From Skeletonema tropicum (taxonomy: Eukaryota > Bacillariophyta > Thalassiosirophyceae > Thalassiosirales > Thalassiosiraceae), in contig CM074132.1 of the NCBI GenBank assembly GCA_037178625.1, positions 3,410,001 through 3,474,000 on the forward strand: a DNA stretch of 64,000 nt, in the 5' to 3' direction. Under the pieces are notes generated by a model. That model saw only the letters and a program-made list of their open reading frames with translations. It was not told the origin of the DNA and ran no database searches. Numbering within the stretch: the stretch's first letter is position 1; every line of letters begins with the position of its first letter. The translations under genes were made by a program, and so were the position numbers. This document shows, piece by piece, positions 42,801 through 57,800 of the stretch.

Positions 42801-45800
42801 ATCATCTTCATAATCATCACAACATCCATCCTCCGTGCTCAACGTCAACCACGCCATGGAATAAAATGAATGAAGCAAATCCGGCATGGCACCCACAACC
42901 TTCCCAAATCCGCCATACGGGCTTTGACACGTGAGTACATATTCTCGTAATGCCACCAAGATAAGTGCCCCCCTTGAATCCACCGCCGACACAGTATCCT
43001 CCTTCATCACTACCCTCTTTGGTCGTCGGAACAGTCTCGAGTCCATAAATCCACTCGACAATCTCCTCCCGATTCACATGCACATCTTCCCCCACACTCC
43101 CACAAATCAATTCATCACCGAAGCGGATGAATAGTGAATAGATCTGAGCTCTTCGCTCGATCGCTCAGCGGTATGTTATTTGAGATAGGCATCTTGATTT
43201 GAGAATCCGGCATTCACTTTTGATTTTTGACCTCCACCTTGCTTGAGCAGCTCACAATGATGATAACGGTCGTATCTTCCGTTCTAGTAGTCCAATGAGG
43301 GCGATAAGTGTCGTTTTGGAAAGCTCTTGAGCAGGTCTATCGATTAGACATACTAACGGCCTCATTGGATGACTTTTCTCCAATCGAACCGGTCAAAAAC
43401 GAGGTCAGAAAGTGATCGGCGGCTTGCAAACCGGCTTTACAGCCCGAATTTTCAAAGTAGAGGTCAAAAGCCCTCAAAAGAATCAAATTCGACAATATGA
43501 CAACCATTGGAAAGCTCTCTTCATTCTGCATCGATTAGTACCATTATTATTCTCAAAATAACAATCATTGCTCGGGCAGGGCCCTCGCGAAAGGACGACA
43601 ACACTGAGAAAGTAAGATCCAGACAATCGGTTCACGTGAAATCTCAAAAAGCGACCACTTTAATGCTGTAAGTACTAATCCAAAGACAATAAACAGAGCT
43701 CGGCCGAGGGCCCTCGCACGCTTCGCTGAAGACACTTGCTGTAGATCAGTGTGGTCCAGACAGTTGGCACGAGCGCATCAGGACGCTGCGCTGAAGAACG
43801 ACACTTAAGATCTATGACAGTCGGTACATGTACCGTCATTTATTACAACATTAACTTCCACTTGCCTCGACTACGCTCGGCTACCAATCATCCCTAACAT
43901 AACAAACATAACAATCAACCAATCTGTTACGTAGCAATTCCTAACAGCAGCAGCCACACACTCCACTCCTCCTCCAGCCAATCCCCAACAACAACGTAGC
44001 AATCCCCAACAGCAGCACTCCCTCTTCATCATCAACAGCAACAACAACTACTGCTACGGCACTGCTGCTGCTGTCGGAGGAGGAGAGGAGTGTGTTGGGG
44101 AGTGGCTGTTGTTGTTGCTGTTGGTGTTGGGGATTGGTTGGTGTATTATTGTTGGAGGAGGGATACGGATACGCAACAACCAAATGATGCCGAGCGCAGC
44201 CAAACCAGTTAGTGGATGCGCCGGCCCCAAGTGGTCGTTCTTCAGCGAAGCGTCATCACCCACCCGTGCCAACCCATCATTGAACACACTGATCGATGCT
44301 TCTGTCTTCAGCGCAGCGTTGGGTCGAGCTGTGCCAACTGTCATGTTCGAGCAGATGGAAGTGGGAGCGAGCGAGCCTACTTCGACGTACCAATCATCAT
44401 TAACGGCACCGCATTAAAATTAGTGTGTTTCGTGAGGGCGACCGCAGGGAGGCCGAACTGTGATTGATTCTACTAATCGATAGAGCTTGAAATGACGATT
44501 CCAATGGTTGTCTTGTTGTTACTCTTCTCTTTTTCAAAATTCGATTCGATTTGGAATGTGGCGTGGATTCGGGGCTCGGCGTAAGGAATGTAGAGGTCGA
44601 TTTAGTTGACTACACTGACAAAAGATTGATATTTGGCTTTGAAACTACAACCAATCGATAGAGCGCAATGAGAGCTTTCCAAAACAATACTCATTGTCTT
44701 ATTGCGACCATTACAAGTCCAGATGGAAAGGGAAACGTTGTTCACACTTCACTAAAGCATTGAATGCAGCAAACTTCATCTTTATACTACAGCGAATGAT
44801 TAACACTCCAGCTCTCTCATGATACAATTCTCTCTCCACACTTACTTCTACCCGTGTTCATGCGTTTGGCACACATTCCCAATGCACAGTCCAGTTTAGA
44901 AAGCTTGTCAATTGATTCTCGAACTTGACTCCTCATTTCACTCTCATACACAACATCCTCACCATCACCCTCCTCCTCATCATCTTCATAATCATCACAA
45001 CATCCATCCTCCGTGCTCAACGTCAACCACGCCATGGAATAAAATGAATGAAGCAAATCCGGCATGGCACCCACAACCTTCCCAAATCCGCCATACGGGC
45101 TTTGACACGTGAGTACATATATTCTCGTAATGCCACCAAGATAAGTGCCCCCCTTGAATCCACCGCCGACACAGTATCCTCCTTCATCACTACCCTCTTT
45201 GGTCGTCGGAACAGTCTCGAGTCCATAAATCCACTCGACAATCTCCTCCCGATTCACATGCACATCTTCCCCCACACTCCCACAAATCAATTCATCACCG
45301 AAGCGGATGAATAGTGAATAGATCTGAGCTCTTCGCTCGATCGCTCAGCGGTATGTTATTTGAGATAGGCATCTTGATTTGAGAATCCGGCATTCACTTT
45401 TGATTTTTTGACCTCCACCTTGCTTGAGCAGCTCACAATGATGATAACGGTCGTATCTTCCGTTCTAGTAGTCCAATGAGGGCGATAAGTGTCGTTTTGG
45501 AAAGCTCTTGAGCAGGTCTATCGATTAGACATACTAACGGCCTCATTGGATGACTTTTCTCCAATCGAACCGGTCAAAAACGAGGTCAGAAAGTGATCGG
45601 CGGCTTGCAAACCGGCTTTACAGCCCGAATTTTCAAAGTAGAGGTCAAAAGCCCTCAAAAGAATCAAATTCGACAATATGACAACCATTGGAAAGCTCTC
45701 TTCATTCTGCATCGATTAGTACCATTATTATTCTCAAAATAACAATCATTGCTCGGGCAGGGCCCTCGCGAAAGGACGACAACACTGAGAAAGTAAGATC

Positions 45801-48800
45801 CAGACAATCGGTTCACGTGAAATCTCAAAAAGCGACCACTTTAATGCTGTAAGTACTAATCCAAAGACAATAAACAGAGCTCGGCCGAGGGCCCTCGCAC
45901 GCTTCGCTGAAGACACTTGCTGTAGATCAGTGTGGTCCAGACAGTTGGCACGAGCGCATCAGGACGCTGCGCTGAAGAACGACACTTAAGATCTATGACA
46001 GTCGGTACATGTACCGTCATTTATTACAACATTAACTTCCACTTGCCTCGACTACGCTCGGCTACCAATCATCCCTAACATAACAAACATAACAATCAAC
46101 CAATCTGTTACGTAGCAATTCCTAACAGCAGCAGCCACACACTCCACTCCTCCTCCAGCCAATCCCCAACAACAACGTAGCAATCCCCAACAGCAGCACT
46201 CCCTCTTCATCATCAACAGCAACAACAACTACTGCTACGGCACTGCTGCTGCTGTCGGAGGAGGAGAGGAGTGTGTTGGGGAGTGGCTGTTGTTGTTGCT
46301 GTTGGTGTTGGGGATTGGTTGTGTTATTATTGTTGGAGGAGGGATACGGATACGCAACAACCAAATGATGCCGAGCGCAGCCAAACCAGTTAGTGGATGC
46401 GCCGGCCCCAAGTGGTCGTTCTTCAGCGAAGCGTCATCACCCACCCGTGCCAAACCCATCATTGAACACACTGATCGATGCTTCTGTCTTCAGCGCAGCG
46501 TTGGGTCGAGCTGTGCCAACTGTCATGTTCGAGCAGATGGAAGTGGGAGCGAGCGAGCCTACTTCGACGTACCAATCATCATTAACGGCACCGCATTAAA
46601 ATTAGTGTGTTTCGTGAGGGCGACCGCAGGGAGGCCGAACTGTGATTGATTCTACTAATCGATAGAGCTTGAAATGACGATTCCAATGGTTGTCTTGTTG
46701 TTACTCTTCTCTTTTTCAAAATTCGATTCGATTTGGAATGTGGCGTGGATTCGGGGCTCGGCGTAAGGAATGTAGAGGTCGATTTAGTTGACTACACTGA
46801 CAAAAGATTGATATTTGGCTTTGAAACTACAACCAATCGATAGAGCGCAATGAGAGCTTTCCAAAACAATACTCATTGTCTTATTGCGACCATTACAAGT
46901 CCAGATGGAAAGGGAAACGTTGTTCACACTTCACTAAAGCATTGAATGCAGCAAACTTCATCTTTATACTACAGCGAATGATTAACACTCCAGCTCTCTC
47001 ATGATACAATTCTCTCTCCACACTTACTTCTACCCGTGTTCATGCGTTTGGCACACATTCCCAATGCACAGTCCAGTTTAGAAAGCTTGTCAATTGATTC
47101 TCGAACTTGACTCCTCATTTCACTCTCATACACAACATCCTCACCATCACCCTCCTCCTCATCATCTTCATAATCATCACAACATCCATCCTCCGTGCTC
47201 AACGTCAACCACGCCATGGAATAAAATGAATGAAGCAAATCCGGCATGGCACCCACAACCTTCCCAAATCCGCCATACGGGCTTTGACACGTGAGTACAT
47301 ATTCTCGTAATGCCACCAAGATAAGTGCCCCCCTTGAATCCACCGCCGACACAGTATCCTCCTTCATCACTACCCTCTTTGGTCGTCGGAACAGTCTCGA
47401 GTCCATAAATCCACTCGACAATCTCCTCCCGATTCACATGCACATCTTCCCCCACACTCCCACAAATCAATTCATCACCGAAGCGGATGAATAGTGAATA
47501 GATCTGAGCTCTTCGCTCGATCGCTCAGCGGTATGTTATTTGAGATAGGCATCTTGATTTGAGAATCCGGCATTCACTTTTGATTTTTTGACCTCCACCT
47601 TGCTTGAGCAGCTCACAATGATGATAACGGTCGTATCTTCCGTTCTAGTAGTCCAATGAGGGCGATAAGTGTCGTTTTGGAAAGCTCTTGAGCAGGTCTA
47701 TCGATTAGACATACTAACGGCCTCATTGGATGACTTTTCTCCAATCGAACCGGTCAAAAACGAGGTCAGAAAGTGATCGGCGGCTTGCAAACCGGCTTTA
47801 CAGCCCGAATTTTCAAAGTAGAGGTCAAAAGCCCTCAAAAGAATCAAATTCGACAATATGACAACCATTGGAAAGCTCTCTTCATTCTGCATCGATTAGT
47901 ACCATTATTCTCAAAATAACAATCATTGCTCGGGCAGGGCCCTCGCGAAAGGACGACAACACTGAGAAAGTAAGATCCAGACAATCGGTTCACGTGAAAT
48001 CTCAAAAAGCGACCACTTTAATGCTGTAAGTACTAATCCAAAGACAATAAACAGAGCTCGGCCGAGGGCCCTCGCACGCTTCGCTGAAGACACTTGCTGT
48101 AGATCAGTGTGGTCCAGACAGTTGGCACGAGCGCATCAGGACGCTGCGCTGAAGAACGACACTTAAGATCTATGACAGTCGGTACATGTACCGTCATTTA
48201 TTACAACATTAACTTCCACTTGCCTCGACTACGCTCGGCTACCAATCATCCCTAACATAACAAACATAACAATCAACCAATCTGTTACGTAGCAATTCCT
48301 AACAGCAGCAGCCACACACTCCACTCCTCCTCCAGCCAATCCCCAACAACAACGTAGCAATCCCCAACAGCAGCACTCCCTCTTCATCATCAACAGCAAC
48401 AACAACTACTGCTACGGCACTGCTGCTGCTGTCGGAGGAGGAGAGGAGTGTGTTGGGGAGTGGCTGTTGTTGTTGCTGTTGGTGTTGGGGATTGGTTGTG
48501 TTATTATTGTTGGAGGAGGGATACGGATACGCAACAACCAAATGATGCCGAGCGCAGCCAAACCAGTTAGTGGATGCGCCGGCCCCAAGTGGTCGTTCTT
48601 CAGCGAAGCGTCATCACCCACCCGTGCCAACCCATCATTGAACACACTGATCGATGCTTCTGTCTTCAGCGCAGCGTTGGGTCGAGCTGTGCCAACTGTC
48701 ATGTTCGAGCAGATGGAAGTGGGAGCGAGCGAGCCTACTTCGACGTACCAATCATCATTAACGGCACCGCATTAAAATTAGTGTGTTTCGTGAGGGCGAC

Positions 48801-51800
48801 CGCAGGGAGGCCGAACTGTGATTGATTCTACTAATCGATAGAGCTTGAAATGACGATTCCAATGGTTGTCTTGTTGTTACTCTTCTCTTTTTCAAAATTC
48901 GATTCGATTTGGAATGTGGCGTGGATTCGGGGCTCGGCGTAAGGAATGTAGAGGTCGATTTAGTTGACTACACTGACAAAAGATTGATATTTGGCTTTGA
49001 AACTACAACCAATCGATAGAGCGCAATGAGAGCTTTCCAAAACAATACTCATTGTCTTATTGCGACCATTACAAGTCCAGATGGAAAGGGAAACGTTGTT
49101 CACACTTCACTAAAGCATTGAATGCAGCAAACTTCATCTTTATACTACAGCGAATGATTAACACTCCAGCTCTCTCATGATACAATTCTCTCTCCACACT
49201 TACTTCTACCCGTGTTCATGCGTTTGGCACACATTCCCAATGCACAGTCCAGTTTAGAAAGCTTGTCAATTGATTCTCGAACTTGACTCCTCATTTCACT
49301 CTCATACACAACATCCTCACCATCACCCTCCTCCTCATCATCTTCATAATCATCACAACATCCATCCTCCGTGCTCAACGTCAACCACGCCATGGAATAA
49401 AATGAATGAAGCAAATCCGGCATGGCACCCACAACCTTCCCAAATCCGCCATACGGGCTTTGACACGTGAGTACATATTCTCGTAATGCCACCAAGATAA
49501 GTGCCCCCCTTGAATCCACCGCCGACACAGTATCCTCCTTCATCACTACCCTCTTTGGTCGTCGGAACAGTCTCGAGTCCATAAATCCACTCGACAATCT
49601 CCTCCCGATTCACATGCACATCTTCCCCCACACTCCCACAAATCAATTCATCACCGAAGCGGATGAATAGTGAATAGATCTGAGCTCTTCGCTCGATCGC
49701 TCAGCGGTATGTTATTTGAGATAGGCATCTTGATTTGAGAATCCGGCATTCACTTTTGATTTTTTGACCTCCACCTTGCTTGAGCAGCTCACAATGATGA
49801 TAACGGTCGTATCTTCCGTTCTAGTAGTCCAATGAGGGCGATAAGTGTCGTTTTGGAAAGCTCTTGAGCAGGTCTATCGATTAGACATACTAACGGCCTC
49901 ATTGGATGACTTTTCTCCAATCGAACCGGTCAAAAACGAGGTCAGAAAGTGATCGGCGGCTTGCAAACCGGCTTTACAGCCCGAATTTTCAAAGTAGAGG
50001 TCAAAAGCCCTCAAAAGAATCAAATTCGACAATATGACAACCATTGGAAAGCTCTCTTCATTCTGCATCGATTAGTACCATTATTATTCTCAAAATAACA
50101 ATCATTGCTCGGGCAGGGCCCTCGCGAAAGGACGACAACACTGAGAAAGTAAGATCCAGACAATCGGTTCACGTGAAATCTCAAAAAGCGACCACTTTAA
50201 TGCTGTAAGTACTAATCCAAAGACAATAAACAGAGCTCGGCCGAGGGCCCTCGCACGCTTCGCTGAAGACACTTGCTGTAGATCAGTGTGGTCCAGACAG
50301 TTGGCACGAGCGCATCAGGACGCTGCGCTGAAGAACGACACTTAAGATCTATGACAGTCGGTACATGTACCGTCATTTATTACAACATTAACTTCCACTT
50401 GCCTCGACTACGCTCGGCTACCAATCATCCCTAACATAACAAACATAACAATCAACCAATCTGTTACGTAGCAATTCCTAACAGCAGCAGCCACACACTC
50501 CACTCCTCCTCCAGCCAATCCCCAACAACAACGTAGCAATCCCCAACAGCAGCACTCCCTCTTCATCATCAACAGCAACAACAACTACTGCTACGGCACT
50601 GCTGCTGCTGTCGGAGGAGGAGAGGAGTGTGTTGGGGAGTGGCTGTTGTTGTTGCTGTTGGTGTTGGGGATTGGTTGTGTTATTATTGTTGGAGGAGGGA
50701 TACGGATACGCAACAACCAAATGATGCCGAGCGCAGCCAAACCAGTTAGTGGATGCGCCGGCCCCAAGTGGTCGTTCTTCAGCGAAGCGTCATCACCCAC
50801 CCGTGCCAACCCATCATTGAACACACTGATCGATGCTTCTGTCTTCAGCGCAGCGTTGGGTCGAGCTGTGCCAACTGTCATGTTCGAGCAGATGGAAGTG
50901 GGAGCGAGCGAGCCTACTTCGACGTACCAATCATCATTAACGGCACCGCATTAAAATTAGTGTGTTTCGTGAGGGCGACCGCAGGGAGGCCGAACTGTGA
51001 TTGATTCTACTAATCGATAGAGCTTGAAATGACGATTCCAATGGTTGTCTTGTTGTTACTCTTCTCTTTTTCAAAATTCGATTCGATTTGGAATGTGGCG
51101 TGGATTCGGGGCTCGGCGTAAGGAATGTAGAGGTCGATTTAGTTGACTACACTGACAAAAGATTGATATTTGGCTTTGAAACTACAACCAATCGATAGAG
51201 CGCAATGAGAGCTTTCCAAAACAATACTCATTGTCTTATTGCGACCATTACAAGTCCAGATGGAAAGGGAAACGTTGTTCACACTTCACTAAAGCATTGA
51301 ATGCAGCAAACTTCATCTTTATACTACAGCGAATGATTAACACTCCAGCTCTCTCATGATACAATTCTCTCTCCACACTTACTTCTACCCGTGTTCATGC
51401 GTTTGGCACACATTCCCAATGCACAGTCCAGTTTAGAAAGCTTGTCAATTGATTCTCGAACTTGACTCCTCATTTCACTCTCATACACAACATCCTCACC
51501 ATCACCCTCCTCCTCATCATCTTCATAATCATCACAACATCCATCCTCCGTGCTCAACGTCAACCACGCCATGGAATAAAATGAATGAAGCAAATCCGGC
51601 ATGGCACCCACAACCTTCCCAAATCCGCCATACGGGCTTTGACACGTGAGTACATATTCTCGTAATGCCACCAAGATAAGTGCCCCCTTGAATCCACCGC
51701 CGACACAGTATCCTCCTTCATCACTACCCTCTTTGGTCGTCGGAACAGTCTCGAGTCCATAAATCCACTCGACAATCTCCTCCCGATTCACATGCACATC

Positions 51801-54800
51801 TTCCCCCACACTCCCACAAATCAATTCATCACCGAAGCGGATGAATAGTGAATAGATCTGAGCTCTTCGCTCGATCGCTCAGCGGTATGTTATTTGAGAT
51901 AGGCATCTTGATTTGAGAATCCGGCATTCACTTTTGATTTTTTGACCTCCACCTTGCTTGAGCAGCTCACAATGATGATAACGGTCGTATCTTCCGTTCT
52001 AGTAGTCCAATGAGGGCGATAAGTGTCGTTTGGAAAGCTCTTGAGCAGGTCTATCGATTAGACATACTAACGGCCTCATTGGATGACTTTTCTCCAATCG
52101 AACCGGTCAAAAACGAGGTCAGAAAGTGATCGGCGGCTTGCAAACCGGCTTTACAGCCCGAATTTTCAAAGTAGAGGTCAAAAGCCCTCAAAAGAATCAA
52201 ATTCGACAATATGACAACCATTGGAAAGCTCTCTTCATTCTGCATCGATTAGTACCATTATTATTCTCAAAATAACAATCATTGCTCGGGCAGGGCCCTC
52301 GCGAAAGGACGACAACACTGAGAAAGTAAGATCCAGACAATCGGTTCACGTGAAATCTCAAAAAGCGACCACTTTAATGCTGTAAGTACTAATCCAAAGA
52401 CAATAAACAGAGCTCGGCCGAGGGCCCTCGCACGCTTCGCTGAAGACACTTGCTGTAGATCAGTGTGGTCCAGACAGTTGGCACGAGCGCATCAGGACGC
52501 TGCGCTGAAGAACGACACTTAAGATCTATGACAGTCGGTACATGTACCGTCATTTATTACAACATTAACTTCCACTTGCCTCGACTACGCTCGGCTACCA
52601 ATCATCCCTAACATAACAAACATAACAATCAACCAATCTGTTACGTAGCAATTCCTAACAGCAGCAGCCACACACTCCACTCCTCCTCCAGCCAATCCCC
52701 AACAACAACGTAGCAATCCCCAACAGCAGCACTCCCTCTTCATCATCAACAGCAACAACAACTACTGCTACGGCACTGCTGCTGCTGTCGGAGGAGGAGA
52801 GGAGTGTGTTGGGGAGTGGCTGTTGTTGTTGCTGTTGGTGTTGGGGATTGGTTGTGTTATTATTGTTGGAGGAGGGATACGGATACGCAACAACCAAATG
52901 ATGCCGAGCGCAGCCAAACCAGTTAGTGGATGCGCCGGCCCCAAGTGGTCGTTCTTCAGCGAAGCGTCATCACCCACCCGTGCCAACCCATCATTGAACA
53001 CACTGATCGATGCTTCTGTCTTCAGCGCAGCGTTGGGTCGAGCTGTGCCAACTGTCATGTTCGAGCAGATGGAAGTGGGAGCGAGCGAGCCTACTTCGAC
53101 GTACCAATCATCATTAACGGCACCGCATTAAAATTAGTGTGTTTCGTGAGGGCGACCGCAGGGAGGCCGAACTGTGATTGATTCTACTAATCGATAGAGC
53201 TTGAAATGACGATTCCAATGGTTGTCTTGTTGTTACTCTTCTCTTTTTCAAAATTCGATTCGATTTGGAATGTGGCGTGGATTCGGGGCTCGGCGTAAGG
53301 AATGTAGAGGTCGATTTAGTTGACTACACTGACAAAAGATTGATATTTGGCTTTGAAACTACAACCAATCGATAGAGCGCAATGAGAGCTTTCCAAAACA
53401 ATACTCATTGTCTTATTGCGACCATTACAAGTCCAGATGGAAAGGGAAACGTTGTTCACACTTCACTAAAGCATTGAATGCAGCAAACTTCATCTTTATA
53501 CTACAGCGAATGATTAACACTCCAGCTCTCTCATGATACAATTCTCTCTCCACACTTACTTCTACCCGTGTTCATGCGTTTGGCACACATTCCCAATGCA
53601 CAGTCCAGTTTAGAAAGCTTGTCAATTGATTCTCGAACTTGACTCCTCATTTCACTCTCATACACAACATCCTCACCATCACCCTCCTCCTCATCATCTT
53701 CATAATCATCACAACATCCATCCTCCGTGCTCAACGTCAACCACGCCATGGAATAAAATGAATGAAGCAAATCCGGCATGGCACCCACAACCTTCCCAAA
53801 TCCGCCATACGGGCTTTGACACGTGAGTACATATTCTCGTAATGCCACCAAGATAAGTGCCCCCCTTGAATCCACCGCCGACACAGTATCCTCCTTCATC
53901 ACTACCCTCTTTGGTCGTCGGAACAGTCTCGAGTCCATAAATCCACTCGACAATCTCCTCCCGATTCACATGCACATCTTCCCCCACACTCCCACAAATC
54001 AATTCATCACCGAAGCGGATGAATAGTGAATAGATCTGAGCTCTTCGCTCGATCGCTCAGCGGTATGTTATTTGAGATAGGCATCTTGATTTGAGAATCC
54101 GGCATTCACTTTTGATTTTTTGACCTCCACCTTGCTTGAGCAGCTCACAATGATGATAACGGTCGTATCTTCCGTTCTAGTAGTCCAATGAGGGCGATAA
54201 GTGTCGTTTTGGAAAGCTCTTGAGCAGGTCTATCGATTAGACATACTAACGGCCTCATTGGATGACTTTTCTCCAATCGAACCGGTCAAAAACGAGGTCA
54301 GAAAGTGATCGGCGGCTTGCAAACCGGCTTTACAGCCCGAATTTTCAAAGTAGAGGTCAAAAGCCCTCAAAAGAATCAAATTCGACAATATGACAACCAT
54401 TGGAAAGCTCTCTTCATTCTGCATCGATTAGTACCATTATTATTCTCAAAATAACAATCATTGCTCGGGCAGGGCCCTCGCGAAAGGACGACAACACTGA
54501 GAAAGTAAGATCCAGACAATCGGTTCACGTGAAATCTCAAAAAGCGACCACTTTAATGCTGTAAGTACTAATCCAAAGACAATAAACAGAGCTCGGCCGA
54601 GGGCCCTCGCACGCTTCGCTGAAGACACTTGCTGTAGATCAGTGTGGTCCAGACAGTTGGCACGAGCGCATCAGGACGCTGCGCTGAAGAACGACACTTA
54701 AGATCTATGACAGTCGGTACATGTACCGTCATTTATTACAACATTAACTTCCACTTGCCTCGACTACGCTCGGCTACCAATCATCCCTAACATAACAAAC

Positions 54801-57800
54801 ATAACAATCAACCAATCTGTTACGTAGCAATTCCTAACAGCAGCAGCCACACACTCCACTCCTCCTCCAGCCAATCCCCAACAACAACGTAGCAATCCCC
54901 AACAGCAGCACTCCCTCTTCATCATCAACAGCAACAACAACTACTGCTACGGCACTGCTGCTGCTGTCGGAGGAGGAGAGGAGTGTGTTGGGGAGTGGCT
55001 GTTGTTGTTGCTGTTGGTGTTGGGGATTGGTTGTGTTATTATTGTTGGAGGAGGGATACGGATACGCAACAACCAAATGATGCCGAGCGCAGCCAAACCA
55101 GTTAGTGGATGCGCCGGCCCCAAGTGGTCGTTCTTCAGCGAAGCGTCATCACCCACCCGTGCCAACCCATCATTGAACACACTGATCGATGCTTCTGTCT
55201 TCAGCGCAGCGTTGGGTCGAGCTGTGCCAACTGTCATGTTCGAGCAGATGGAAGTGGGAGCGAGCGAGCCTACTTCGACGTACCAATCATCATTAACGGC
55301 ACCGCATTAAAATTAGTGTGTTTCGTGAGGGCGACCGCAGGGAGGCCGAACTGTGATTGATTCTACTAATCGATAGAGCTTGAAATGACGATTCCAATGG
55401 TTGTCTTGTTGTTACTCTTCTCTTTTTCAAAATTCGATTCGATTTGGAATGTGGCGTGGATTCGGGGCTCGGCGTAAGGAATGTAGAGGTCGATTTAGTT
55501 GACTACACTGACAAAAGATTGATATTTGGCTTTGAAACTACAACCAATCGATAGAGCGCAATGAGAGCTTTCCAAAACAATACTCATTGTCTTATTGCGA
55601 CCATTACAAGTCCAGATGGAAAGGGAAACGTTGTTCACACTTCACTAAAGCATTGAATGCAGCAAACTTCATCTTTATACTACAGCGAATGATTAACACT
55701 CCAGCTCTCTCATGATACAATTCTCTCTCCACACTTACTTCTACCCGTGTTCATGCGTTTGGCACACATTCCCAATGCACAGTCCAGTTTAGAAAGCTTG
55801 TCAATTGATTCTCGAACTTGACTCCTCATTTCACTCTCATACACAACATCCTCACCATCACCCTCCTCCTCATCATCTTCATAATCATCACAACATCCAT
55901 CCTCCGTGCTCAACGTCAACCACGCCATGGAATAAAATGAATGAAGCAAATCCGGCATGGCACCCACAACCTTCCCAAATCCGCCATACGGGCTTTGACA
56001 CGTGAGTACATATTCTCGTAATGCCACCAAGATAAGTGCCCCCCTTGAATCCACCGCCGACACAGTATCCTCCTTCATCACTACCCTCTTTGGTCGTCGG
56101 AACAGTCTCGAGTCCATAAATCCACTCGACAATCTCCTCCCGATTCACATGCACATCTTCCCCCACACTCCCACAAATCAATTCATCACCGAAGCGGATG
56201 AATAGTGAATAGATCTGAGCTCTTCGCTCGATCGCTCAGCGGTATGTTATTTGAGATAGGCATCTTGATTTGAGAATCCGGCATTCACTTTTGATTTTTT
56301 GACCTCCACCTTGCTTGAGCAGCTCACAATGATGATAACGGTCGTATCTTCCGTTCTAGTAGTCCAATGAGGGCGATAAGTGTCGTTTTGGAAAGCTCTT
56401 GAGCAGGTCTATCGATTAGACATACTAACGGCCTCATTGGATGACTTTTCTCCAATCGAACCGGTCAAAAACGAGGTCAGAAAGTGATCGGCGGCTTGCA
56501 AACCGGCTTTACAGCCCGAATTTTCAAAGTAGAGGTCAAAAGCCCTCAAAAGAATCAAATTCGACAATATGACAACCATTGGAAAGCTCTCTTCATTCTG
56601 CATCGATTAGTACCATTATTATTCTCAAAATAACAATCATTGCTCGGGCAGGGCCCTCGCGAAAGGACGACAACACTGAGAAAGTAAGATCCAGACAATC
56701 GGTTCACGTGAAATCTCAAAAAGCGACCACTTTAATGCTGTAAGTACTAATCCAAAGACAATAAACAGAGCTCGGCCGAGGGCCCTCGCACGCTTCGCTG
56801 AAGACACTTGCTGTAGATCAGTGTGGTCCAGACAGTTGGCACGAGCGCATCAGGACGCTGCGCTGAAGAACGACACTTAAGATCTATGACAGTCGGTACA
56901 TGTACCGTCATTTATTACAACATTAACTTCCACTTGCCTCGACTACGCTCGGCTACCAATCATCCCTAACATAACAAACATAACAATCAACCAATCTGTT
57001 ACGTAGCAATTCCTAACAGCAGCAGCCACACACTCCACTCCTCCTCCAGCCAATCCCCAACAACAACGTAGCAATCCCCAACAGCAGCACTCCCTCTTCA
57101 TCATCAACAGCAACAACAACTACTGCTACGGCACTGCTGCTGCTGTCGGAGGAGGAGAGGAGTGTGTTGGGGAGTGGCTGTTGTTGTTGCTGTTGGTGTT
57201 GGGGATTGGTTGTGTTATTATTGTTGGAGGAGGGATACGGATACGCAACAACCAAATGATGCCGAGCGCAGCCAAACCAGTTAGTGGATGCGCCGGCCCC
57301 AAGTGGTCGTTCTTCAGCGAAGCGTCATCACCCACCCGTGCCAACCCATCATTGAACACACTGATCGATGCTTCTGTCTTCAGCGCAGCGTTGGGTCGAG
57401 CTGTGCCAACTGTCATGTTCGAGCAGATGGAAGTGGGAGCGAGCGAGCCTACTTCGACGTACCAATCATCATTAACGGCACCGCATTAAAATTAGTGTGT
57501 TTCGTGAGGGCGACCGCAGGGAGGCCGAACTGTGATTGATTCTACTAATCGATAGAGCTTGAAATGACGATTCCAATGGTTGTCTTGTTGTTACTCTTCT
57601 CTTTTTCAAAATTCGATTCGATTTGGAATGTGGCGTGGATTCGGGGCTCGGCGTAAGGAATGTAGAGGTCGATTTAGTTGACTACACTGACAAAAGATTG
57701 ATATTTGGCTTTGAAACTACAACCAATCGATAGAGCGCAATGAGAGCTTTCCAAAACAATACTCATTGTCTTATTGCGACCATTACAAGTCCAGATGGAA

